Assembly: GCA_018500005.2 (NCBI GenBank)
Contig: JAHBAP020000149.1
Coordinates: forward strand, 1-5,044
Direction of reading: 5' to 3'
DNA from: Mycobacterium sp.
GTDB taxonomy: Bacteria > Actinomycetota > Actinomycetes > Mycobacteriales > Mycobacteriaceae
Length of the DNA: 5,044 nucleotides
The notes beneath the pieces were generated by a model, which ran no database searches, was not told where the DNA came from, and worked only from the letters and a program-made list of their open reading frames with translations. Numbering within the stretch: the stretch's first letter is position 1; every line of letters begins with the position of its first letter. A program made the position numbers and the translations under genes. Positions 1-4,804 of the stretch are shown here, in pieces.

Positions 1-315
1 GGCCGATCCAGGTTCTCGCTTCGGTTCCCGGTGGGAGGTGGCGGCAGGTGACGGTACGGCCGTTCTCCCCCGCGGCATTGTGGCGGCCGGACCGGGCGAC
101 GGGACGATCGCGGAACGTTGCGCGGATCGGCCACGCGTGCCGTTGGCGCGGCGGCCGGGCCCGTTGGCGTCGCGTTTGTCCGTGGAGAACGACGGTGAGG
201 GCGGATCGGTATCCGCATCGTCGGCCGCGGCGATGCCCGCCGGGTGCGGACCCATCAACGACAGTCCCACCGCGAAGGCGGCCGCGCCGACCCTCGAACC
301 GCGTTTTGCCACCAT
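1..315 (-). CDS. Secreted protein of unknown function, N-terminal part (runs off left edge)
   Basis: An open frame of 105 codons runs from an ATG at 315-313 to base 1 with no stop, so only the N-terminus is here. The start is supported by GGAGG at 330-326, ten bases upstream; a GTG one codon later is the alternative. Residues 1-31 look like a Sec signal peptide: basic MVAKRGSR, a hydrophobic AAAFAVGLSLMG core, and a likely cleavage near AGIAAA/DDAD. The mature part begins acidic (DDADTD), then becomes rich in Pro, Ser, Arg, Gly and Asn with no visible domain, suggesting a disordered exported region. This signal peptide style is common in mycobacterial exported proteins. I do not recognise the family, and the functional domain probably lies beyond the window. 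It lies 180 bases downstream of the restored corA stop, on the same strand. Confidence 0.7.
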   Translation of the reverse strand, partial: MVAKRGSRVGAAAFAVGLSLMGPHPAGIAAADDADTDPPSPSFSTDKRDANGPGRRANGTRGRSAQRSAIVPSPGPAATMPRGRTAVPSPAATSHREPKREPGSA

Positions 316-495
316 GAAATCCCCGCCTCCCGTGTGCGGTCGCCGCCGCAACGCAAACCTATGACAGTTCGTCGAGACCGTCACCGATTGCCCGGATTTC
401 TTGACCGTCATGTCGCAAGGAGACCTTTACCCGGTTTATTCAGAGCCGAGGAGCCCAGCCGCACAGGGGAATTCGACACCACCAGAGCGGCCCGA
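316..495. other. Spacer between corA and the left secreted-protein gene
   Basis: These 180 bases lie between the restored corA stop and the start of the secreted protein gene. The as-read, frameshifted corA frame runs into this region as far as base 440, but that extension is non-homologous sequence. The only clear signal is the ribosome site GGAGG at 330-326. GACCGTCA occurs twice (376-383 and 403-410). I find no convincing paired -35/-10 promoter, no U-tract terminator and no RNA gene. A promoter for the secreted protein gene probably lies here but cannot be placed. Confidence 0.5.
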
Positions 496-1468
496 CTAGA
501 GCCAGTCGCGCCGCCTGAAACCGACGTACAGCACGATCGAGGTCAGCACGCTGAGCAGCGCGCTGGTCCATACCCCCCCAGTTGTTCCCGTACCCGGGAT
601 AGGGGATGTTCTGGCCGTACCAGCCGGTGACGAGCGTGGGCACCGCGATGATCGCCGCCCAGCCGGTGAGCTTCTTCATGATGGTGTTGAGCCGGGCATC
701 CTGCAGGGACAGGTTGGTCTCGAACACCGTTGTGATCATGTCGCGAAGCGATTCGGTCCATTCGGCCGCCCGGATGACGTGGTCGTAAAGATCGGAGTAC
801 CAGCCGTCGAGATCGGCGGCGTCGGTCCCCGGCGAGCTGCGCCGCATGATCGTGTTGACCACCTCCCGCATCGGCAGCACGATGCGGCGCAACTCGACGA
901 GTTCCTTGCGCACCCGGTAGGTGTCGCGCTGCAGCCGACGGCTCTGGGAACGGTCGTCGAACAGTCCGTCTTCCAGGGACTCGATGGTGTCGTCGAGTCC
1001 CTGGATGGTGTCGAACTGGCCGTCGACGATCACGTCGAGGATGCCGTGCAACAACGCCGGGCTTCCCTTGCGCAACAGATCGGAGTTGTCGTCCCAGCGG
1101 CGCACGACCTCGTCGATATCGAAAACCGAATGGGACGGGTCGCTCTCGTGACGCACGGTGACCACACCGGTCGGCAGTACGAAGATCGACACCCGATCGG
1201 TCAGCAACCGCGACTCGATCGAACCGGGGACCTGCGGCCCCAATGCGGTGGCGTAGACGGTGAGGAAGGTGTGGGTGGCGTAACGAGTCGCCTTGGTCCG
1301 CGCACTGTGTTCGACGACGTCCTCGACAGCCCGGGGATCGAAGGACAATTCGTCAGCGAGAACCGACAGCATCCGGTGATCGGGGTTCAGCAGATCGACC
1401 CAGACCAGTGCGCCGTCCTGCCGAAGATGCTCGGAGACGTCGTCGAGCGGGAAGTTCTCCGCCTGCAA
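440..1468 (-). CDS. corA: CorA-family magnesium/divalent-cation transporter, frameshifted near its 3' end
   Basis: CorA proteins form homopentameric inner-membrane Mg2+ channels with a large cytoplasmic N-domain and two C-terminal helices. Visible here are the cytoplasmic domain with its long-helix segment (ELRRIVLPMREVV), the run into the first helix (NLSLQDARLNTIMKKLTGW), helix 1 (about residues 267-283), and the signature loop as YGQN (284-287) instead of canonical YGMN. After Trp297 the frame reads through a G7 run into Arg/Ala-rich non-homologous sequence and stops at 440. Removing one G restores a second helix beginning GVWTSALLSVL and ending in the family's typical basic tail (RRRDWL), with a stop at 498-496, giving about 323 residues. 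As written, the protein lacks helix 2 and should not form a channel. The start given is TTG with no ribosome site; CorA-like sequence (VRTRLWSDG) continues upstream in frame, so the true start is unresolved. It follows the stress protein gene by 66 bases and may be cotranscribed. It is either a recent pseudogene, a reversible homopolymer switch, or a sequencing error. Confidence 0.85.
   Translation of the reverse strand: MQAENFPLDDVSEHLRQDGALVWVDLLNPDHRMLSVLADELSFDPRAVEDVVEHSARTKATRYATHTFLTVYATALGPQVPGSIESRLLTDRVSIFVLPTGVVTVRHESDPSHSVFDIDEVVRRWDDNSDLLRKGSPALLHGILDVIVDGQFDTIQGLDDTIESLEDGLFDDRSQSRRLQRDTYRVRKELVELRRIVLPMREVVNTIMRRSSPGTDAADLDGWYSDLYDHVIRAAEWTESLRDMITTVFETNLSLQDARLNTIMKKLTGWAAIIAVPTLVTGWYGQNIPYPGYGNNWGGMDQRAAQRADLDRAVRRFQAARLALVGPLWWCRIPLCGWAPRL
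489..512 (-). terminator. Stem-loop spanning the restored corA stop (weak, no U-tract)
   Basis: CGACT (493-497) pairs with AGTCG (504-508) around a 6-base loop. After one mismatch the stem extends with GGC/GCC (489-491 and 510-512). The hairpin contains the restored corA stop codon. No run of U follows on the minus strand, so it is at best a weak or non-canonical terminator, and short GC-rich stems arise by chance in such DNA. Confidence 0.25.
573..579 (-). other. G7 homopolymer: site of the corA frameshift
   Basis: The plus strand has seven C between A572 and A580. On the coding strand the codons TGG GGG GGT ATG leave the CorA frame. With six G the reading becomes TGG GGG GTA TGG and continues as a hydrophobic helix to a TAG at 498-496. 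The repaired continuation has the length, hydrophobicity and terminal RRRDWL expected of CorA, so an extra base here is well supported. Whether it is biological or technical cannot be told from this sequence. Confidence 0.85.
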
Positions 1469-1494
1469 TCGGCCGTCGGACCACAGCCGGGTGC

Positions 1495-1535
1495 GGACTC
1501 CCGAGGCGTCTGAGGCAGCGTCCGTGCTCGGGTCC
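1495..1535 (-). terminator. Stem-loop in the stress-protein/corA junction
   Basis: On the minus strand CCCGAG (1532-1527) can pair with CTCGGG (1505-1500) around a 21-base loop. The stem extends with flanking GGA/TCC after a small bulge and starts on the last base of the stress-protein stop codon. No U-tract follows, so this is not a standard intrinsic terminator. Because it sits where the corA start and ribosome site should be, it could instead be an attenuator or RNA-processing element. The evidence is pairing only. Confidence 0.3.
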
Positions 1536-1981
1536 TAGCTCGTGGTGTGGACGATCAGAACGTCGGTCTTGGACTTGCGGGCGACGTTGGCCGGCACCGA
1601 GCCCAGCAGTCGGCCGGCGATCGTGTTGAGGCCGACGTTGCCGACGACCAGCAGATCAGCGCCCACCTCGTTGGCGACGTCGACCAGGGCGTCCACGGGC
1701 GCACCCTCCACGGCGCGCTCCTCGACGTTGACCGCACCGGCGGCGCGGGCGCGCTCGGCAGCGTCCTTGAGGATCTCGTAGATGGGGGCATTGCCCACCA
1801 TCTTGTAGCCCTCGTCCTTGAGGGTGTCCGCTGCTCGGGTGTCCTCCGGTGTGGGCAGATAGGCGGTGGTCACGATGACCTTCGCATCGGGGCCGGCGGC
1901 CAGTTTGCCCGCACGCTCGACCGCGCGAAGCGAGGACTCCGACCCGTCAGTGCCGACGACCACGGTGTTGTAACCGCCCAT
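1535..1981 (-). CDS. TB15.3: Universal stress protein, Rv1636 (TB15.3) orthologue
   Basis: This is a 148-residue single-domain UspA-family cytoplasmic protein. It shows the N-terminal strand VVVGTDGS with the conserved Asp12, and the nucleotide-binding motif G-x2-G-x9-G-S at Gly114, Gly117, Gly127 and Ser128, followed by the closing strand TDVLIVHT. Length and many stretches (AYLP, RAADxLKDE, APIYEIL, GAPVDALV, GRLLGSVPANV) match my memory of M. tuberculosis Rv1636. That protein is reported to bind cAMP as well as ATP and is thought to buffer cAMP; a similar role here is inferred. The ATG at 1981 is set by GGAGG (1992-1988) with a 6-base spacer, and an in-frame stop at 2014-2012 bars a longer start. 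corA follows on the same strand. The divergent neighbour is a GT-C glycosyltransferase, as in M. tuberculosis. Expression probably depends on the repeat-containing region upstream. Confidence 0.95.
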   Translation of the reverse strand: MGGYNTVVVGTDGSESSLRAVERAGKLAAGPDAKVIVTTAYLPTPEDTRAADTLKDEGYKMVGNAPIYEILKDAAERARAAGAVNVEERAVEGAPVDALVDVANEVGADLLVVGNVGLNTIAGRLLGSVPANVARKSKTDVLIVHTTS

Positions 1982-1987
1982 TAGTAC

Positions 1988-1992
1988 CCTCC
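1988..1992 (-). promoter_or_regulatory. Ribosome binding site of the universal stress protein gene
   Basis: GGAGG on the minus strand lies six bases before the ATG at 1981-1979. It is the strongest ribosome site in the window and fixes the start. Confidence 0.8.
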
Positions 1993-2001
1993 AGATACCT
2001 A

Positions 2002-2035
2002 AGTTCCAGCGCTAACCGAGTTCCAGCGCCAACCG
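2002..2035. repeat. 17-bp tandem direct repeat, two copies
   Basis: Two adjoining copies of AGTTCCAGCGCYAACCG occupy 2002-2018 and 2019-2035, differing only at T2013/C2030. The array lies 21-54 bases before the stress-protein ATG and is non-coding: the stress-protein frame meets a stop at 2014-2012. It could be a tandem operator, part of the 5' untranslated leader, or a recent slippage duplication. Confidence 0.85.
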
Positions 2036-2164
2036 CAAACAGTAACGCCTCGGCGCGTCACCGAGGTGCAATTCGCCGACACCCGACCGTCGGACCATGA
2101 ATCCTGCAACGGCCTGACGAGCGGAAAATGCCGCCAAGACGGGTGTGGGTGACGTTGACAACAG

Positions 2165-2215
2165 TGGCAGTGAACCGTGCCCGGGAGTCGTGCCAGCGAA
2201 CCGTGCCCGCGACCC
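2165..2215. repeat. Imperfect direct repeat, two copies at 26-bp period
   Basis: Copies at 2165-2189 and 2191-2215 agree at about 20 of 25 positions and share GAACCGTGCCCG exactly (2172-2183 and 2198-2209). They lie 68-118 bases upstream of the glycosyltransferase start. The 26-bp period is about two and a half helical turns. The CAGYGAACCG part resembles the core of the 17-bp tandem repeat. Confidence 0.65.
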
Positions 2216-2250
2216 GGGCGAGGCGAGTGGCAGGAGGTTGACGATACGGT

Positions 2251-2286
2251 TTGCCGAAGCCCCCAACGGATAGAGCAGCAGCGTGA
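2251..2286 (+). CDS. Possible 11-codon leader peptide coupled to the glycosyltransferase
   Basis: A TTG at 2251 opens a frame of eleven codons (MPKPPTDRAAA) ending in TGA at 2284-2286. That stop overlaps the GTG start of the glycosyltransferase in a GTGA (2283-2286). A strong AGGAGG sits at 2232-2237, 13 bases upstream, which is longer than ideal. The glycosyltransferase GTG has only a weak GGATAGAG before it, so translational coupling would explain where the good ribosome site acts. This rests on layout alone. Confidence 0.2.
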   Translation: MPKPPTDRAAA

Positions 2287-3887
2287 GCATCTCGGTACAG
2301 GAACCCCGGCCACGGTCGGCTCCTGAGCCTGCGTCCAGATCCGCCCGGCATCGCCGCAGGGCCGCCGGGGCCAAGCGGCCGGGCGCAGGTCCGTTGGACG
2401 CCACCGCGGTGGCAATGCTGACGATCGCCCTCAGCGCCGCCGGGTCGGCGCGCCCCTCGTTCTGGTTCGACGAGGCCGCCACCATCTCCGCGGGGACCCG
2501 CACAGTGCCGGAACTGTGGCGCATGGTCGGCAACATCGACGCCGTCCACGGCCTGTACTACCTGCTGATGCACGGCTGGTACGCGGTGTTCCCGGCCACC
2601 GAGTTCGCCTCCCGACTATCCAGCGCACTGGCCGCCGGGGTGGCCGCGGCCGGGGTGGTAGTCCTGGGCAGCCAGGTGTCCACCCGGACCGTCGCGGTCA
2701 CTGCCGGGATCCTCTTCGCCGTCCTCCCGCGGGTGACCTGGGCCGGCATGGAGACCCGGTCCTACGCGCTGTGCATGGCGGCGGCGGTGTGGCTGACGGT
2801 CTTCTGCATCCGCGTCGCCCGTCGCGGCGGACGGTGGGGGTGGGCGGTCTACGCGGTGCTGCTGGCCGGTGCCGTGCTGCTCAACCTGTATCTGGTCCTG
2901 ATCGTGCCGGCGCACGCCGCGGCGGTGCTCGGGTTCGGTCGACGGCCTTGGGCTTTCCGGTACTGGGGGGCGGCGACGGTCGCCGCGGTAGCCGCGACCG
3001 TGCCTTTCCTGATGTTCACTCAGACCCAGTTGTTCCAGGTCGGGTGGATCGCCCGGGTGGGCCCGGATACGGTCGGCGAGATTCTGCAGCAGCAGTACTT
3101 CGATCAGTCCCGGGCGGCCGCCGTGGCCGGCGGCCTGATTCTGGTCGCCGGAGTGCTCAGCGGATGGTGGGCGGCGACTCGCGGTTCGGCCCCGTACCCG
3201 GGCACCCCCCTACGGCCGTTTCTGGCGTTGACGCTGGTTTGGATCATCGCCCCCACCGCCGCGGCGCTGCTCTACTCCGTTGTGCGCCATCCCATTTACT
3301 ACCCGCGGTATCTGTCGTTCACTGTCCCGGCCTTCGTCCTGCTGCTCGCCCTGTGTGTTGTCGCGGTGGGTCGGTCCCGGGCCGGAATCGCGATTGTTCT
3401 GGTGCTTTTCACAGCCTCGACGGTCCCGACGTATCTGTTTCAGCGCGGGCCTTACGCCAAGGCGTACATGGACTACAGCGCGGTGGCCGACGTCATCGAC
3501 CGCCACGCGGCACCGGGTGACTGCCTGGTCCTGGACAATTCCACGACCTGGATGCCCGGACCGATACGTCCCCTGACTGCCGGTCGGCCTACGGTCTATC
3601 AGAAACTGCGGGACTACGGCCGCGGCCTTACCGCGGTACAACGAAATCGATTGTGGGACAGCCACCTTGCGATCTGGTCCTGGGCAGACAAGATGCCGGA
3701 GTGTCCTGCGCTGTGGACGGTGACCGAGTATGACCCGACACTGCCGGTCCACCAGCGCGGGCCGGCACTCCCGCCCGGTCCTCGGCTGGCCAAAGCAATG
3801 GCCTATCAGGTTCCCAGCCGGTTCGGCTTCCACGTGGTGGAGCGTTGGCAGTTCAGCTTCGCGCAGGTGACCAAGTCGATCCGCTAG
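2283..3887 (+). CDS. GT-C membrane glycosyltransferase, probable LAM mannose-cap mannosyltransferase (CapA/Rv1635c-like)
   Basis: A 534-residue polytopic protein. A basic cytoplasmic N-terminus (1-38) precedes helix 1 (about 39-56). The first external loop carries WFDEA with Asp63-Glu64, the acidic pair typical of GT-C enzymes that use polyprenyl-phosphate sugars, followed by DAVHGLYYLLMHGW (86-99). About nine further hydrophobic segments lie between 112 and 385, including NLYLVLIVPAHAAAVLG and the YYPRYLSFTVPAFVLLLAL stretch. A soluble, presumably periplasmic, domain of about 145 residues follows. The divergent Rv1636-like neighbour matches M. tuberculosis, where Rv1635c (CapA) adds the first mannose of the LAM caps from polyprenyl-phosphomannose. 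The same role here is inference; another ArnT/PMT-like mannosyl- or arabinosyltransferase is possible. GTG 2283 is the first start after an in-frame TAG at 2271-2273; the next in-frame ATG, codon 45, falls inside helix 1. Its stop overlaps that of the convergent transpeptidase. Confidence 0.8.
   Translation: MSISVQEPRPRSAPEPASRSARHRRRAAGAKRPGAGPLDATAVAMLTIALSAAGSARPSFWFDEAATISAGTRTVPELWRMVGNIDAVHGLYYLLMHGWYAVFPATEFASRLSSALAAGVAAAGVVVLGSQVSTRTVAVTAGILFAVLPRVTWAGMETRSYALCMAAAVWLTVFCIRVARRGGRWGWAVYAVLLAGAVLLNLYLVLIVPAHAAAVLGFGRRPWAFRYWGAATVAAVAATVPFLMFTQTQLFQVGWIARVGPDTVGEILQQQYFDQSRAAAVAGGLILVAGVLSGWWAATRGSAPYPGTPLRPFLALTLVWIIAPTAAALLYSVVRHPIYYPRYLSFTVPAFVLLLALCVVAVGRSRAGIAIVLVLFTASTVPTYLFQRGPYAKAYMDYSAVADVIDRHAAPGDCLVLDNSTTWMPGPIRPLTAGRPTVYQKLRDYGRGLTAVQRNRLWDSHLAIWSWADKMPECPALWTVTEYDPTLPVHQRGPALPPGPRLAKAMAYQVPSRFGFHVVERWQFSFAQVTKSIR
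3884..3887. other. CTAG shared by two convergent stop codons
   Basis: The plus-strand glycosyltransferase ends with TAG at 3885-3887 and the minus-strand transpeptidase ends with TAG at 3886-3884. The palindrome CTAG serves both, so the genes overlap by four bases and there is no room for an intergenic terminator. Confidence 0.9.
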
Positions 3888-4723
3888 TAGGCGATGCTGA
3901 TCCTGGGTTCCGACGGAACCTCGAGACTGTTCTCCCGGACGATCACCGGGTCACCGATGTTGACGGTGTCGAAGTACCACGCGGCGTCCTCCGGACTCAG
4001 GCTGATGCAGCCGTGGCTGACGTTGTCATACCCGAGTGAGTTGACCGCCCACGGCGCCGAATGCACGAACAGCCCCCGCTTTGTGAACCGGACGGCGTGA
4101 TCCACCGTGAGGTGGTAGCCGTCGGGACTGTCGACCGGGATGCCGACGGTGCTGGAATCCATCACTACGTCGCGCTCCTTTTCGAGCACGGTGTAGATAC
4201 CTACCGGGGTCGGGTAGTTGGGCCTGCCCATGGTCGCCGGAAAGACACCGGCTTCGCCCCACCGGGGTCGGTGATGCGGTGCCGGCAGAGATGACGCCGG
4301 TCCCGCCTCGGCACCGTCGATGGTCACCGTGAAGGTGTGATCGGTGATGCTGGCTACGCCGATAACCGCTGGGCCCGTTGCGAATTGCGTCGGCCGGCCG
4401 CCCACCGAAAGCGCAACCGTGCTGTGCGACGGCCAGAATCCGTCGGGACTCCACTGCACGACGTCGTTGCTCAGCCATTCGAACCGGCCCGTCATCGCGG
4501 GCTCCGATTCGATGTCCAGGGCGCGCTCAGCCGCCACCCGGTTGGCGACCGGTCCGCTGAATGTCACCACCACGGGGTGGGCGATGCCCACCACCGCGTC
4601 CGCCGTCGGCTGCACCGACGCCACCGTTGCCCCCGGCGCCTGGTTCGCCGCGGACAGATCAAGTCCGGTCGGCGCCGCCACCACAGTCGCGGCGATCGCG
4701 ACGGTCGCAATTAAGGCCCGCAT
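3884..4723 (-). CDS. Exported L,D-transpeptidase (YkuD family, LdtMt1-like)
   Basis: This enzyme forms 3-3 (mDAP-mDAP) crosslinks in peptidoglycan outside the membrane; such enzymes are inhibited by carbapenems. The 279-residue protein has a signal peptide (1 to about 26, no lipobox Cys), an Ig-like domain (about 35-118, with VVGIAHPVVVTFSGPV), and a YkuD domain (about 122-263). The catalytic motif is complete: His221 in HSAPW, then SHGC with His237 and nucleophile Cys239. Order and wording (VVMDSSTVGIP, DAAWYFDTVNIGDP) resemble LdtMt1 (Rv0116c) as I remember it. Two differences stand out: about 18 extra residues (roughly 136-156, including LPAPHHRPRWGEAG) at the start of the catalytic domain, and a 17-residue tail beyond GDPVIV. 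The ATG at 4723 is supported by CGGAG (4736-4732), eight bases upstream; no other in-frame start lies nearby. The Pro-rich gene ends 75 bases upstream on the same strand, so an operon is possible. Confidence 0.93.
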   Translation of the reverse strand: MRALIATVAIAATVVAAPTGLDLSAANQAPGATVASVQPTADAVVGIAHPVVVTFSGPVANRVAAERALDIESEPAMTGRFEWLSNDVVQWSPDGFWPSHSTVALSVGGRPTQFATGPAVIGVASITDHTFTVTIDGAEAGPASSLPAPHHRPRWGEAGVFPATMGRPNYPTPVGIYTVLEKERDVVMDSSTVGIPVDSPDGYHLTVDHAVRFTKRGLFVHSAPWAVNSLGYDNVSHGCISLSPEDAAWYFDTVNIGDPVIVRENSLEVPSEPRISIAY

Positions 4724-4731
4724 GGCTCCTA

Positions 4732-4736
4732 CTCCG
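4732..4736 (-). promoter_or_regulatory. Ribosome binding site of the L,D-transpeptidase gene
   Basis: CGGAG on the minus strand lies eight bases before the ATG. A second AGGAG (4730-4726) is only two bases from the ATG and too close to act. The site decides the chosen start. Confidence 0.6.
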
Positions 4737-4779
4737 GTTGAGGCTACGGCTAAGCGCGCGTTGACATTTGAGCTTTCCT

Positions 4780-4804
4780 GAATAGGCCTGGGCGTGCCCT
4801 ATCC
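4780..4804 (-). terminator. Weak stem-loop over the Pro-rich gene's stop codon
   Basis: GGATAGG (4804-4798 on the minus strand) can pair with CCTATTC (4786-4780), with one G-U pair and an 11-base loop. The stem contains the TAG stop. AGGAAAGC follows rather than a U-run, so termination would be weak at best and readthrough into the transpeptidase gene is plausible. Confidence 0.2.

Larger units (their letters stand above)
1982..2282. promoter_or_regulatory. Divergent control region between stress-protein and glycosyltransferase genes
   Basis: These 301 bases separate two divergent genes and must carry both promoters. They hold a 17-bp tandem repeat near the stress gene, a second imperfect repeat pair nearer the glycosyltransferase, and two small inverted repeats: CACC-GA-GGTG (2059-2068) and CCGAC-C-GTCGG (2083-2093). 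An AGGAGG lies at 2232-2237. Candidate promoter fragments fit TANNNT: TACTGT on the minus strand (2044-2039) and TACGGT on the plus strand (2245-2250). Neither has a good -35 at proper spacing. TTGACA (2155-2160) and TTGACG (2238-2243) on the plus strand lack a -10 at 16-18 bases. I see no DosR-type palindrome. No gene longer than a leader peptide is supported here. Confidence 0.6.

Noticed and set aside
779..1513. Long plus-strand open frame opposite corA (244 codons)
   Set aside because: It is antisense to a clearly recognisable CorA protein; the translation has no family features and no ribosome site. GC-rich codon bias opens such frames.
1547..1984. Plus-strand frame opposite the stress protein
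   Set aside because: It mirrors a well-identified universal stress protein almost end to end, with a composition typical of antisense shadows.
1982..2040. SigF-type promoter (GGTT plus AGGTAT) before the stress-protein gene
   Set aside because: The two elements are about 13 bases apart, shorter than the usual 15-17, and the AGGTAT would leave almost no leader before the ribosome site.
2066..2155. Short GTG-initiated plus-strand frame in the divergent region
   Set aside because: About 28 codons, no ribosome site, no recognisable sequence.
2012..2573. Several minus-strand frames across the divergent region and the glycosyltransferase 5' end
   Set aside because: They overlap each other and the GT-C gene, are Arg/Pro/Ala-rich, and have no recognisable motif.
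3210..3833. Minus-strand frame of 207 codons opposite the glycosyltransferase
   Set aside because: Low-complexity Arg/Gln/His translation antisense to helices and the C-terminal domain of the GT-C protein; no start signal.
4344..4781. Plus-strand frame of 145 codons opposite the transpeptidase
   Set aside because: Antisense to the Ig-like domain and signal peptide of a confident L,D-transpeptidase; no independent support.
4761..4790. Consensus-like TTGACA on the plus strand with an AT-richer stretch after it
   Set aside because: No good -10 at 16-18 bases and no plus-strand gene follows; an antisense promoter is possible but unsupported.
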